This document shows, piece by piece, positions 15,874 to 25,146 of a DNA stretch of 64,000 bases; position 1 is the first letter of the stretch; every line of letters starts with the position of its first letter. A program made the translations under genes and the position numbers. The DNA comes from Akkermansiaceae bacterium (GTDB lineage: Bacteria > Verrucomicrobiota > Verrucomicrobiia > Verrucomicrobiales > Akkermansiaceae). The notes under the pieces were generated by a model. That model worked only from the letters and a program-made list of their open reading frames with translations, had not been told where the DNA came from and ran no database searches. The stretch is from assembly GCA_024233115.1 (NCBI GenBank), contig JACKQB010000001.1, forward strand, positions 558,001-622,000, read 5' to 3'.

Positions 15874-17313
15874 TCAGGTAGCCAACATGTAGTCCAGCAC
15901 ATCCTTGGCGGTGTAGTTAGGCTTTTCGACCGTGGCGAGTACGGAGACAGCGGAGATGTTGTCGCCACAGGTGACCAGGGGCAGTTCTTCGACCAAGCCA
16001 TCGCCGTCGTTTTCTTGTGGTTTGCGCAGCTGGCCCATGCCGATGTTGGCCATCAGGCTGTTACAGAGGCATTTGCGGCCCACGGTTTCATCGAGATTTC
16101 CTCCTTTTTTGGCAAAGGAATCGAGTGGTTCCGATCGACAGCGCCATCCGAGTGTGCCGTTTTCTTTTTCGTAGGCTTCACGGAGGTAACCCAGGTCGCA
16201 GACGCGGCAACGGTCTTCGTAAACATCCTTTTCGGACAAAGAGCCGGGAACGGTGAGTACCTGGAACGGGAACCCGGTGGGCGATGCCACAGGGTCTTTG
16301 TAGATGTTGGGTTTGCCGTGCAGACATTCCTGGATGGTATTGCGTTTCAGGTCTTCACGCAGGCCTGATTCGTCGGTAAAGGCAAAGACGGTGCCCAGCT
16401 GGACACCGGCCGCCCCGGCAGCCAGGGCTTCCTTGAGTTTCTCTGGAGTAGCGTAGGAGCCGGCGAGGTAGAAGGGGACACCGAGCGCCTTGATGGCTTC
16501 GAGATCGACCTCATCCCTGGGGCCATACTGCGGCTCGCCTATTTCGTTGTAAGTCGTTTTTCCGCGCGGGGGGGCGTTGTGGCCACCGGCGGAGGGCTCC
16601 TCGATGATCAGGCCGTCGACGATACCACCGGACTTTTTCACCATGACGGATGCCAGGGTGACCGATGATACGATGGGGAAAAACATGGGTCGTGGCAGGG
16701 AGGTGATATCCTTGGCCATGATACCGCGCGGATCGAAGCGCAGTTTGTGATCGGCCCCCTTGGTGGCGCCGTGGACGTGGACTGCAAACTCGACAGGTTC
16801 CCCCCTGGTCAGGCCGTCGATCACCTTGGGGAGTTCGATGGGGATACCCGCACCGACGATCACCACATCCACTCCGGCCAGCATGGCGCCGAAGATACCG
16901 GCCAGAATCGGTGTCTGGATTTTGTGCAGGCAATTGATGCCCACCATACCGTTGTGGCCTTCCTTGGCCAGGTAGACCTCGCAGAAATTGGATACCATGA
17001 TCAGCTGCTCGGTGAAGCGGCTCGGTTTGTCGCCTATCATCGGTTTTGTGGCATATGGCTGGTCGGCGGCCTTGCCTCCTTCGATGAAGTAGCGGTCGAG
17101 GATTTTCTGCACCAGCGCCTGATCGGGAAACGCGGCCAGTGCCCGGCGCATGTAGCCGTCAGGGTCTCCCAATTGGAGAACCCGGACCATGACCAGGTCG
17201 ATGGCGGTGCTGGAAACTACTCCAAGCTGGCCTTGGGATGCCACCGATTTAGCTAATTGCCAACTGGAGATGGCAATTCCCATTCCACCCTGGATGATTT
17301 GAGGAAATTTCAT
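15874..17313 (-). CDS. nitronate monooxygenase / FMN-dependent 2-nitropropane dioxygenase family
   Basis: 479 aa from the ATG at 17313. This is a TIM-barrel flavoprotein: PQIIQGGMGIAIS at the N-terminus, the VVGAGIPIELP strand, and EEPSAGGHNAPP with the family His. LGVPFYLAGSYATPEKLKEA and GVQLGTVFAF follow near the FMN phosphate site. A Cys-rich C-terminal extension (CRVCDLGYL, CLCNSLMANIG) makes it longer than a typical 320-350 aa enzyme. The family oxidises nitronates or acts as enoyl-ACP reductase (FabK); the long form also resembles PfaD-like proteins, so the substrate is open. A TTG start at 17352 is possible but less likely. Confidence 0.8.
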   Translation of the reverse strand: MKFPQIIQGGMGIAISSWQLAKSVASQGQLGVVSSTAIDLVMVRVLQLGDPDGYMRRALAAFPDQALVQKILDRYFIEGGKAADQPYATKPMIGDKPSRFTEQLIMVSNFCEVYLAKEGHNGMVGINCLHKIQTPILAGIFGAMLAGVDVVIVGAGIPIELPKVIDGLTRGEPVEFAVHVHGATKGADHKLRFDPRGIMAKDITSLPRPMFFPIVSSVTLASVMVKKSGGIVDGLIIEEPSAGGHNAPPRGKTTYNEIGEPQYGPRDEVDLEAIKALGVPFYLAGSYATPEKLKEALAAGAAGVQLGTVFAFTDESGLREDLKRNTIQECLHGKPNIYKDPVASPTGFPFQVLTVPGSLSEKDVYEDRCRVCDLGYLREAYEKENGTLGWRCRSEPLDSFAKKGGNLDETVGRKCLCNSLMANIGMGQLRKPQENDGDGLVEELPLVTCGDNISAVSVLATVEKPNYTAKDVLDYMLAT

Positions 17314-17522
17314 GTGCGGTGGGAATGTGGGGGCAAACAGGTGTTTTGCCAATTAAATACGGGTACTGATTCTGCCTTTTATCCCGCATATCTTGACCCC
17401 AAACTGTGCATATCCTGTCGTTTGCTGTTTTAAATGGATGTTGGGTCTACGTTTGGATCGATTGATAATCCTTGGGGGGAGGACGGGGATGAGTCAGGTT
17501 CCGGGCCTGGCATCACCCGGCA

Positions 17523-18716
17523 TTACCCGAGGCGTGGGAAGACGTGGCTACTCGTTGTTTTTCCCTGCATATCGATCATGCGGAAAACCAGCTGTTGAGG
17601 GTCGGCCTTGCCGGTGATGAGCCGGGCCTGGGCCATCTTCGGGCCTCCCCCGACGAGTTGTGCGTAGGGGAAATCCTTGTTTGCGGGGATATAGGCGTCG
17701 CGGTGGATGTGGCCGGAGATCACAACCTGGGTGCCCCATTTGACGAGTGCGTCGTGCCAGAGGTCACGGCTTCGTCGGCTATACCAGTCGAACTCTGTTT
17801 TTCTGTCCTCATCTGTCCAGCGCAGCGGAATATGGCAGAACATGATGCGGTAGGGGGCGTTTTTGATGTCGGGCTGTTCGATGACCTTTTCCAACCACTC
17901 AGCCTGTTCCCGGCGCATGGGCTCACAGGCCACCCGATCAAAAAGATAAGGGTGGTCGTCCGGTTTGTCCTCGCCGGTGTCCATGCAGATCACGGCGACA
18001 GGGCCTGAGCGGAAGGCGTGCCATGGCTTGCCGTCCGGGGTCGCTGCGATGTCTTCGACTTGATGGGCCAGGGTGCCGCGCAGGTCATGATTGCCTCGCA
18101 CAAGGATCAGCGGGCTATTGGCTGTGAAATCGACGCCACTCCCGGCGCCTGCGGGGGTAAGGATGGTTTCAGCAACTTCGCCTTCTTTGTACCAATCGTT
18201 ACAAGTGTCACCATTCCATAAAAGAAAGTCACTGGCAGGGGTGATGGACGCGAGTTTTTTGATGGTGTCGTTATGTTGATGGGTATCATTCCAAACACAG
18301 AAGGATGCATTCTCCGCCGTTGCTGAGAGTGTTTTAAAGCTGCGTAGTGCGCCGGTTTCCCTACGCGGGGATTTTCTGTCAAAGTCCTCGGTCACCACTC
18401 GGTAGAAGTAGGTTGTTCCAGGTTTGAGTCCGTTGATCCGGACTCTCAACACCCCCTTGCCGGCCGGCCGTAACCCCCAGCCATCGTTCCTTGCGACACT
18501 GCCCGGATCTTTACTGGTGCCGTACTCAACGAACCCTTTGGCCAGCCCGTTGATACGCCACACAATTTCAACACCGTCAGTGCGGGGGGCCATGACGACC
18601 GGGTGTCCTATGGCAAGTGGGGCAACCTTTGCCGCCTTCCCTTGAGCTGCGACCATCGTCGCGGCCCCGATTGCAGAGCCTGCGGCAGTGAGTTGGATGA
18701 ATTGACGTCTGTCCAT
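17523..18716 (-). CDS. exported metallophosphoesterase (purple acid phosphatase-like)
   Basis: 397 aa from the ATG at 18716. The N-terminus (DRRQFIQLTAAGSAIGAAT) looks like a twin-arginine signal. A fibronectin-III-like region (about residues 40-140) is followed by the calcineurin-like core. Metal-binding motifs appear in order: NDTHQH, WNGDTCND, VRGNHD, MFCHIPLRW and SGHIHRD. Such enzymes hydrolyse phosphomonoesters or diesters outside the cytoplasm. The frame is open to 18842, but the Arg-Arg signal marks the inner ATG. It is divergent from the sulfatase at 18934, and the two may share a regulatory gap. Confidence 0.85.
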   Translation of the reverse strand: MDRRQFIQLTAAGSAIGAATMVAAQGKAAKVAPLAIGHPVVMAPRTDGVEIVWRINGLAKGFVEYGTSKDPGSVARNDGWGLRPAGKGVLRVRINGLKPGTTYFYRVVTEDFDRKSPRRETGALRSFKTLSATAENASFCVWNDTHQHNDTIKKLASITPASDFLLWNGDTCNDWYKEGEVAETILTPAGAGSGVDFTANSPLILVRGNHDLRGTLAHQVEDIAATPDGKPWHAFRSGPVAVICMDTGEDKPDDHPYLFDRVACEPMRREQAEWLEKVIEQPDIKNAPYRIMFCHIPLRWTDEDRKTEFDWYSRRSRDLWHDALVKWGTQVVISGHIHRDAYIPANKDFPYAQLVGGGPKMAQARLITGKADPQQLVFRMIDMQGKTTSSHVFPRLG

Positions 18717-18933
18717 AGGCGGTATACTCGCCGGATAGGTAAAAACTATCAAGAAGGAACAGCTAACCATCATGCCTGTGCTGATACAGCCGCCGGTGAC
18801 CGGATTGTAGTGATGTGGTCCCGGAGGGGGGCAGGAGGGCATGATGACTTTACTTTTGCGTGTCCATGGTTATGGATGTTCCGTGCCGTGGTTGGCCAGG
18901 CCGTCCACTTCCGTTATCTTATTTTGACCTCTT

Positions 18934-20478
18934 ATGAAATCCCTGATTCTCCTCCTATCAATCCTCCTGTGGACCCTCAGCGTGCAGGCTGCGTCGCGAC
19001 CCAACATCATCATCATGATGGTTGATGACCTCGGCTATTCGGACTTCGGTTGTTACGGCAGCGAAATCAAAACACCTCACATCGACAGCCTCGCCGGGAA
19101 TGGGCTTCGTTTTAGCCAGTTCCACAACACCGCCAAGTGCCACTCCTCCCGGGTGTGCCTGCTTACCGGTCTCTACAGCGACCAAGCGGGGGACTCGAGG
19201 CTGAACCGGGGGGTGACCATCGCGGAGGTGATGAAAAAATCGGGCTACACGACCGCCATGGTCGGCAAGTGGCACCTCGATAATGAACCGACTGCCCGCG
19301 GTTTTGAAAAATACTTTGGCCACCTCTCCGGGTCGACGAACTATTTCAAGGGGGACAAAACGTTCCGGCTGAACGGCAAACGGTGGTCGGATTTTGGTAA
19401 GGACTTTTACACCACCGATGCCAACATTGACTTTGCCACCAGATTCCTTGGTGAGTCGCTCAGCGAGTCGCCGGACAAGCCGTTTTTCCTCTACATCGCC
19501 CACAATGCCCCTCACTACCCGTTGCAGGTTAGAAAAGAGGACTATAGAAAGTATGAAGGCACGTATGACGCAGGGTGGGATCAAATCCGTGCTGCCCGTT
19601 ATCAAAAGCAGTTGAAAATGGGATTGATTCCCGAGACCTGGAAACTCTCAGCCCGACCCGATCTCGTGCCTGCTTGGGAGAGTCTGTCGGATCAGGAAAA
19701 AGCCTGGGAGTCACGCCGTATGACCGCTTTTGCCGGAATGGTCGACCGCATTGACCAGACCACAGGAAAACTCATCAAGTTTCTCAAGGACAAGGGCGTT
19801 TACGACAACACCCTGATCATGATCTGTTCCGATAACGGAGCCTGTCCCTTCGACCGCACCAAGGTAGCCGGCAAAGAGCCATGGAACCCCCAATCCTTCT
19901 GGTGCTACGACACCGGATGGTCGCATGTCGGTAATACACCATTCCGTCTCCACAAACAGAACCAGCATGGCGGTGGCATCAATTCCCCGATGATTGCACA
20001 TTGGCCGAAGGGCATAAAAGCCAGGGCTGGTTCGATCACGCCCCAACGCGCCCACTTGATCGACTTTATGGCCACCTGCATCGATCTGGCAGGAGGCGAA
20101 TACCCCAAGTCCTGGCCAGGGATCGAGCTGGAGCCGCTGCAAGGCAGATCGTTGAAACCCATTTTCGAAGACCAAACCCGCGATCCCCACTCGTCGTTGT
20201 TTTTCCGTTTCGCAAACAATCGTGCGATCATCCAGGGCGACTGGAAACTCGTCACCCACCGGGCGTCACAATGGGAACTCTACAACATCGTCAAGGATGG
20301 AACGGAGCTCAACGACCTCGCCAGCCAGTATCCTGAAAAAGTAGACGCGTTAGCAAAGCTCTGGAACCAGGAGGCCACCGGGATAGGTCATCTTAAAGGT
20401 AAAGACGTGGCTCCTGTTTCCGGTAAAAAACCACCACTTTTAAAAAAGTCGGGTGTCCCGGCGGCCCGTGGAAAGTAG
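18934..20478 (+). CDS. secreted sulfatase (S1 family, formylglycine type)
   Basis: 514 aa with a signal peptide (SLILLLSILLWTLSVQA). The alkaline-phosphatase-like fold is clear: metal site NIIIMMVDDLGYSDFG, the formylglycine motif as CHSSR within AKCHSSRVCLLTG, then MVGKWHLD and ICSDNGACPF. The Cys would be converted to formylglycine by a sulfatase-maturating enzyme not present in this window. S1 enzymes remove sulfate from polysaccharides or glycans; the substrate class cannot be assigned. The motif has Ser instead of the usual Pro or Ala at position 3. The C-terminus is rich in Lys and Pro. Confidence 0.9.
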   Translation: MKSLILLLSILLWTLSVQAASRPNIIIMMVDDLGYSDFGCYGSEIKTPHIDSLAGNGLRFSQFHNTAKCHSSRVCLLTGLYSDQAGDSRLNRGVTIAEVMKKSGYTTAMVGKWHLDNEPTARGFEKYFGHLSGSTNYFKGDKTFRLNGKRWSDFGKDFYTTDANIDFATRFLGESLSESPDKPFFLYIAHNAPHYPLQVRKEDYRKYEGTYDAGWDQIRAARYQKQLKMGLIPETWKLSARPDLVPAWESLSDQEKAWESRRMTAFAGMVDRIDQTTGKLIKFLKDKGVYDNTLIMICSDNGACPFDRTKVAGKEPWNPQSFWCYDTGWSHVGNTPFRLHKQNQHGGGINSPMIAHWPKGIKARAGSITPQRAHLIDFMATCIDLAGGEYPKSWPGIELEPLQGRSLKPIFEDQTRDPHSSLFFRFANNRAIIQGDWKLVTHRASQWELYNIVKDGTELNDLASQYPEKVDALAKLWNQEATGIGHLKGKDVAPVSGKKPPLLKKSGVPAARGK

Positions 20479-20582
20479 GACAGCCTTGCAAGCTGTCGGC
20501 AACCCATGGAATAATCAACCCAAGCTCACAGCATCCACACGATAAGACTTGAAGTTTTCCCGTTCCCGCCTACGGAGCGTGT

Positions 20583-21869
20583 ATGTCATTCCAGTCACTC
20601 GGGCTCCACACGCGTATTCTTCAAGCCATTGATGATGCAGGATACAGCCAGGCCACACCCATCCAGGCCAAAACCATTCCGCCCATTCTCAAGGGCCAGG
20701 ACCTGATAGGTCTTGCCCAGACGGGCACAGGTAAGACGGCCGCATTCACCCTGCCGCTGCTTTCCCAGCTATGTGAAAAGTCGGGCGACCAGGCGGCGCG
20801 CGGGGTACGGCTGCTTATCATCGCACCTACCCGCGAACTGGTGATGCAGATCAATGAGAGTATCCGGACCTACGGAAAATACACCAACCTCCGCACCGCC
20901 ATGGTGATTGGTGGTGCCAGTGAGAAACACCAGATTGAAAAACTGCAAAGCAATGTCGATATCGTCATCGCCACCCCTGGCCGACTGATGGCACTGATGG
21001 AAGCAGGACATGCTACCTTCGGGAAACTCACCCACCTGATTCTGGACGAAGCCGACCGGATGCTGGATATGGGCTTCCTGCCCGACATCGAGCAGATCAC
21101 CATGAGTCTGCCCAAGCGCCGCCAGAGCCTGCTTTTTTCCGCCACCCTGCCACCCCAGGTCGAGCGACTGGCAAGAAAGACCCTCAAGGACCCGGTCACC
21201 ATTGAAGTAGGCAGCCGCAGCAACCCGGCGGAGACCGTCACCCAGTTTCTCTACCCGGTGGAGCAACACCTGAAGGCGGAGCTGCTTATCGAACTGCTTG
21301 CAGACCATCAGTTCTTTTCCGTCATCGCCTTTGTTAGGACCCGTGAGGATGCTGATGTGCTGGCGAAGACTCTCACTGGCTCCGACATCTCAGCCGTTGC
21401 CATCCATGGCGACTGCTCCCAGAACCACCGCACCCGCACGCTGCGCGATTTCAAGGCGAGTAAAATCCGGGTTCTGGTCGCCACCGACATCGCCGCCCGT
21501 GGTCTCGATATTCCCGATGTCACCCACGTCATCAACTATGATTTCCCATTGCAAAGCGACGACTACATCCACCGCATCGGCCGCACCGGTCGGGCAGGAA
21601 ATGAAGGCTGCGCCATTACTTTTCTAACATCATCCGATGGAGAACGTCTGAAGAAACTCGAACGCCATATCGGCATCACCTTGAAAAAGCGTTTCCTCGA
21701 CGGTTTCAACTACAAGAAACCGGTCCCCGAGGAGGAGGAAGGAAAGCATTTTCAGAAAAGAAAACCACGCCGCCATTCAAGCGACCGCTACGAGCAGTCG
21801 GGTCGATTCTCGGCCAAGAAGACCGCCAAAAAACGCACCGACTGGCGCAAGCCGAAGAAGCGGAAATAG
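20583..21869 (+). CDS. rhlE: DEAD-box RNA helicase, RhlE type
   Basis: 428 aa. All core motifs are present: Q-motif (YSQATPIQAKTIP), Walker A AQTGTGKT, PTRELVMQI, TPGR, DEAD in LDEADRMLDMGF, SAT, then ATDIAARGLDIPDV and HRIGRTGRAG. A basic, low-complexity tail (about residues 385-428) is typical of RhlE-group helicases and binds RNA non-specifically. The role is ATP-dependent RNA unwinding in ribosome assembly or decay, often in the cold. It lies between a sulfatase and the convergent tsf gene with no sign of an operon. Confidence 0.92.
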   Translation: MSFQSLGLHTRILQAIDDAGYSQATPIQAKTIPPILKGQDLIGLAQTGTGKTAAFTLPLLSQLCEKSGDQAARGVRLLIIAPTRELVMQINESIRTYGKYTNLRTAMVIGGASEKHQIEKLQSNVDIVIATPGRLMALMEAGHATFGKLTHLILDEADRMLDMGFLPDIEQITMSLPKRRQSLLFSATLPPQVERLARKTLKDPVTIEVGSRSNPAETVTQFLYPVEQHLKAELLIELLADHQFFSVIAFVRTREDADVLAKTLTGSDISAVAIHGDCSQNHRTRTLRDFKASKIRVLVATDIAARGLDIPDVTHVINYDFPLQSDDYIHRIGRTGRAGNEGCAITFLTSSDGERLKKLERHIGITLKKRFLDGFNYKKPVPEEEEGKHFQKRKPRRHSSDRYEQSGRFSAKKTAKKRTDWRKPKKRK

Positions 21870-22064
21870 GTGGCCCACTGGGGGACATTGTTTCACTTCA
21901 TCGTTGATGCATGTATGGAGTGTCACTGGTTTTGGTGCACTAACATGGCGCTTCACCCAACAGGTGGCTGCCGAAACCGCTATCGGTCATCGAGGCGTCA
22001 TCGAGGCCTAAGCCTGCCGTGTTCCATGGGTTGCCCCGGGTTGCAAACCCGCGCTCCATGACAT

Positions 22065-22100
22065 AAAAAACCCGCCGTGCTCGGGGGCAGGGCGGGTTTT
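22065..22100 (-). terminator. rho-independent terminator of rpsB-tsf
   Basis: On the minus strand a GC-rich stem (AAACCCGCC pairing with GGCGGGTTT around a 14-base loop) is followed by a run of six T. It lies 39 nt beyond the tsf stop codon. The A/T tracts on both sides may let it work weakly for the convergent helicase gene as well. Confidence 0.8.
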
Positions 22101-22138
22101 GAAAGGTTGGGACGTGTCGGCCAGAGGCCAAGGTCACG

Positions 22139-23005
22139 TTAGGCGCCGACGTTGAAGCGGGCGAAACGGACGATATTCACCGTGTCGCCGAGCTCCTTGG
22201 CCTTGGCGGCGACGTGCTGCTTGACGCTGACCTTGTCGTCTTTAACAAACGCTTGGTCGACGAGGCAGGACTCGGAGAAGTACTTGTTGATCTTGCCGAT
22301 CAGGATCTTGTCGATGATCTCGGCGGGCTTGCCCTCGGCTTCGAGCTGCTTGCGGTTGATCTCGTTCTCTTCCTCGATGGTGGAGGCGTCGAGGTCATCG
22401 CGGGTGAGGCCGGCCGGGTTGAGCGCGGCGATGTGCAGGCAGATGTCGCGGGAAAGGTCCTTGAAGATCTCACTGTCCTTGCTCTCAGGTTTTTCAGCAC
22501 TGAGCTCAAGAAGCACGCCCACCTTGCCACCCATGTGGATGTAGCTGGAGACGGCGCCGTTTCCTTCTGCAACAAAACGGGTGACGCGCTTGATCTTGAT
22601 CACCTCACCCAGCTCGGAGAACTTGGCGCCGAGGGCGTCCTGGACCGTGCCATCGGTGTAGGCAACGGCTGCGGCAGCCTCGGCGTCGGTGGCGTCGGAT
22701 TCAGCGATGGTTTTGGTGATGTCGGAAACAAAGGCACCAAAGGCTTCGTTTTTGGCAACGAAGTCGGTCTCACAGTTGACTTCAGCGAGAAGTCCGCAGC
22801 AGCCCGTGCTGTCGACGTGTGCGGCAATCAGGCCTTCGGACGTTTCGCGGTCGGCGCGACCTGCGGATTTGACAATACCTTTTTCGCGGAGAAGTTTAAC
22901 GGCTGCGTCGAGGTCACCCTTGGTTTCGGTGAGGGCCTTTTTACAAGCCATCATCCCGGCGTTGGTGATCTTGCGGAGCTCTTGGACAGCGGATGCAGTG
23001 ATCAT
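22139..23005 (-). CDS. tsf: translation elongation factor Ts
   Basis: 288 aa, the usual length. EF-Ts is the guanine nucleotide exchange factor that regenerates EF-Tu-GTP. The N-terminal UBA-like segment (VQELRKITNAGMMACKKAL) and the core motif NCETDFVAKNEAF are plain. The C-terminal dimerisation and coiled-coil parts are complete. It follows rpsB by 68 nt in the classical rpsB-tsf order and is followed by a strong terminator. Confidence 0.97.
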   Translation of the reverse strand: MITASAVQELRKITNAGMMACKKALTETKGDLDAAVKLLREKGIVKSAGRADRETSEGLIAAHVDSTGCCGLLAEVNCETDFVAKNEAFGAFVSDITKTIAESDATDAEAAAAVAYTDGTVQDALGAKFSELGEVIKIKRVTRFVAEGNGAVSSYIHMGGKVGVLLELSAEKPESKDSEIFKDLSRDICLHIAALNPAGLTRDDLDASTIEEENEINRKQLEAEGKPAEIIDKILIGKINKYFSESCLVDQAFVKDDKVSVKQHVAAKAKELGDTVNIVRFARFNVGA

Positions 23006-23073
23006 AATTGAGTTATCAGTTATTCGTTATTAGTTGAGAATCAGTGGTGGCTGGTGCCACCATTGAAGTGAAA

Positions 23074-23754
23074 TTAGTCTTTGGCGACTACGATGGAGTC
23101 GACGAGGTTCTGCAGCAGCAGGCGGATCGAGCGGGTGGCGTCGTCGTTGCCCGGGATCGGGTAGTCGATGACAGACGGGTCCGCGTTGGTATCGACGATG
23201 GCGATCACCGGGATGTTGAGGCGGCGTGCTTCAGACACGGCGATGGTTTCACGGGCGGAATCGACGATGACCATGGCGGCAGGGAGTTTTTCCATGTCGC
23301 GGATACCACGCAGGTTGCGCAGCAGTTTCTCGCGTTCACGTCCGAGGGCGGAGAGTTCCTTTTTGGACATTTTCTTGAAGTCGGGTGACTTCTCGATGTC
23401 CTCAAGGTACTTCAGGCGTTCCACGGAACGGCGGATGGTGGCGAGGTTGGTCAGGGTGCCACCGAGCCAACGGTGATTGACGTAATACTGGCCGATGGCG
23501 TTGGCCGCTTCTGCCACGGCGTCCTGTGCCTGGCGTTTACAGCCGACGAAGAGGATCTTCTGGCCTTTGCTGGAAAGCTCACCGAGGAAATCGGCTGCTT
23601 TGTCGAGACACTTGACCGTTGCCTCAAGGTTGATGATGTAAATGCCACCCTTGTCCTTCATCAGGTAGGGTTTCATTTTCGGGTTCCATTTGCGGGTCTG
23701 GTGTCCGTAGTGAACACCAGCGTCGACCATTTCGTTAATCAGTTCGTTGACCAT
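23074..23754 (-). CDS. rpsB: 30S ribosomal protein S2
   Basis: 226 aa from the ATG at 23754. It contains AGVHYGHQTRKWNPKM, HRWLGGTLTNLATI, and the C-terminal IPVIAIVDTNADPSVIDYPIPG-type segment (IVDTNADPSVIDYPIPGN) of S2. An in-frame GTG at 23772 would add six residues and is less likely. It is the first gene of the rpsB-tsf operon. Confidence 0.97.
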   Translation of the reverse strand: MVNELINEMVDAGVHYGHQTRKWNPKMKPYLMKDKGGIYIINLEATVKCLDKAADFLGELSSKGQKILFVGCKRQAQDAVAEAANAIGQYYVNHRWLGGTLTNLATIRRSVERLKYLEDIEKSPDFKKMSKKELSALGREREKLLRNLRGIRDMEKLPAAMVIVDSARETIAVSEARRLNIPVIAIVDTNADPSVIDYPIPGNDDATRSIRLLLQNLVDSIVVAKD

Positions 23755-23876
23755 TGTTTTAGTTGTGTCCACCCTTGAATCAGGGTGGCTCTGGATTGTG
23801 TGGGAAATCCGCCGCGTTTGTTATAAGTCCTTCAATTTCCCGTAGTTGATGCGGCGGCGTGACGAAGGTTGGCGGG

Positions 23877-23905
23877 TTCCTAGGGGATGACACCCGGTTT
23901 GACAA
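23877..23905 (-). promoter_or_regulatory. possible rpsB promoter
   Basis: On the minus strand TTGTCA (23905-23900) and TAGGAA (23882-23877) are separated by 17 bases. It would give a leader of roughly 115 nt before rpsB, in line with the long leaders through which S2 can regulate its own operon. The -10 match is imperfect and this is a pattern call only. Confidence 0.3.
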
Positions 23906-23990
23906 GGTCTTTTTGCTCTCCGGCGGGGAAAAATCGAACAAATACCCCATAACCCTGTCTGTATCCCTGTAAGCCATCGTTGTTCATGTT

Positions 23991-24593
23991 ATGAGACTAT
24001 TAAAATATGTTAAGTTGTTAGGCGTCGTTTTCGGCGTGTTTTCCCTGTCCGCCGTAGCCCATGCGGGAGTGATCAAGTCGGGCGATACGGTAATCATCTC
24101 TCTGAAAGGAGTGCCCGCATCGGAGCAAGCGAAAGTAAACGGAGAATATCAGGTGCGCGACAGTGGTAACATCCGGGTTCCCATCATCAATGTGAACATC
24201 CGGGCCTTGGGCAAGAGGCCTGAGGATGTTGAGCGCAGTATTGAAGAGGCATTTAAAACGGCTGAGATCTATGTAGCACCTACGATCTCAGTGCAGGTCA
24301 GGGAGCGTGGTGACATCAGGGAAGTGGTGAGTGTGGGAGGAGAGGTGGCTCGTCCGGGTGCGGTGCAGTATCGACCTGAGATGACGGTGATCCAGGCGAT
24401 TCAGCAGGCGGGTGATCGCAAGGTCTTTGCCAGTAAGTACTTCTACCTGTTACGAAAGGATTCCCAAACGGGTAAAACGATGCGTTACAAATACAACATC
24501 AAAACTCCGTCGCATCAGAATTTGAAAGTGTTCCCCGGGGACACAATTACCATACCTGAAAAAGGAGGACTCATTGATACGGGGAGGGAGTAA
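23991..24593 (+). CDS. periplasmic polysaccharide export protein (Wza-like, poly_export/SLBB)
   Basis: 200 aa with a signal peptide ending SAVAHAG. A poly_export domain (about residues 30-110: IKSGDTVIISLKGVP, then GNIRVPIINVNIRALG) is followed by one SLBB repeat (VSVGGEVARPGAVQYRPEMTVIQAIQQAGD in the family pattern, about 115-145). Wza-type proteins form or cap the outer-membrane channel for exopolysaccharide. At 200 residues it is shorter than Wza (about 380) and has no lipobox Cys, so it is probably one of the small members common in Verrucomicrobia and Planctomycetes. No other export genes are next to it. Confidence 0.8.
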   Translation: MRLLKYVKLLGVVFGVFSLSAVAHAGVIKSGDTVIISLKGVPASEQAKVNGEYQVRDSGNIRVPIINVNIRALGKRPEDVERSIEEAFKTAEIYVAPTISVQVRERGDIREVVSVGGEVARPGAVQYRPEMTVIQAIQQAGDRKVFASKYFYLLRKDSQTGKTMRYKYNIKTPSHQNLKVFPGDTITIPEKGGLIDTGRE

Positions 24594-24599
24594 TTGCCC

Positions 24600-24660
24600 C
24601 TACTCCACCACCACACACGGCACCAGGATGCCGTCATTCACGCCGTGGATTTTTTGACCG
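24600..24660 (-). pseudogene. detached copy of the 3' end of the 25147 gene
   Basis: On the minus strand this stretch reads QKIHGVNDGILVPCVV before a stop. It mirrors the C-terminus of the gene at 25147-26427 (KKIHGMKDGILVPCVV). At DNA level the two copies share blocks such as ggcaccaggatgccgtc and gccgtggat. The copies flank the HicBA genes as a diverged direct repeat of about 50-60 bp. No other part of the parent gene is present here. Confidence 0.65.
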
Positions 24661-24669
24661 GGATTGTGG

Positions 24670-24699
24670 TTGGTAGTCATTGGAAAGTTGTGATAAAAT
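24670..24699 (+). promoter_or_regulatory. possible hicBA promoter
   Basis: TTGGTA (24670-24675) and TAAAAT (24694-24699) are spaced by 18 bases, directly before the hicB start at 24708. Transcription would begin within a few bases of the ATG, so the message could be leaderless; no ribosome-binding site is visible. HicB proteins often repress their own promoter. Confidence 0.35.
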
Positions 24700-24707
24700 A
24701 GCCGTAG

Positions 24708-24917
24708 ATGGAGAAGAAAAAGTTCAATGTCATTGTGGAGCGCGACAGCGATGGCTGGCTGGTTGCCAGCGTCCCCGGACTGAGCGGCTGCCATACCCAG
24801 GCGAAGACATACGATCAGTTGTTCGAGCGGATCAAGGAGGCGATCGAGTTGTGTCTGGAGGATCAGCCGGACTACCAATCCGATGAGTTTCTGGGGGTCC
24901 AGCAAGTCGCGCTATGA
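24708..24917 (+). CDS. hicB: HicB-family antitoxin
   Basis: 69 aa. The partial RNase-H-like HicB fold is recognisable: KFNVIVERDSDGWLVASVPGLSGC is split here as KFNVIVERDSDGW and LVASVPGLSGCHTQAKT, then a helix FERIKEAIELCLED. HicB binds and neutralises the HicA mRNA interferase. The protein is short and has no separate C-terminal DNA-binding domain. It overlaps hicA by 4 nt; the antitoxin-first order is the reverse of the classical hicAB order but common for this subtype. Confidence 0.85.
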   Translation: MEKKKFNVIVERDSDGWLVASVPGLSGCHTQAKTYDQLFERIKEAIELCLEDQPDYQSDEFLGVQQVAL

Positions 24918-25138
24918 GCAGCTTTCCCAGCATCACCGGCGGGGCAATGCTCAAGGCACTGGGCAAGGCCGGTTTTGAAGTGGCTCGCATCAAGGGTAGT
25001 CATCACCGGGTGGTGCATGCAGATGGACGAAAAACCACAGTCCCGGTGCACGGCAAGGAAACGCTCGGGCCGGGTTTGATCAACAAGATACTTCGTGATG
25101 TGGAAATGACTCGTGACGAGTTGCAGTCGCTGCTGTAA
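24914..25138 (+). CDS. hicA: HicA-family toxin (mRNA interferase)
   Basis: 74 aa with a double-stranded-RNA-binding-like fold. The signature is GGAMLKALGKAGFEVARIKGSHHRVVH, seen here as LKALGKAGFEV and IKGSHHRVVH, with the catalytic His in GSHH. VPVHGKETLGPGLINKIL follows. HicA cleaves mRNA independently of the ribosome and is held by HicB. The gene looks intact, so the pair is probably functional. It ends 8 nt before the convergent gene at 25147. Confidence 0.88.
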   Translation: MSSFPSITGGAMLKALGKAGFEVARIKGSHHRVVHADGRKTTVPVHGKETLGPGLINKILRDVEMTRDELQSLL

Positions 25139-25146
25139 TCGCGAAG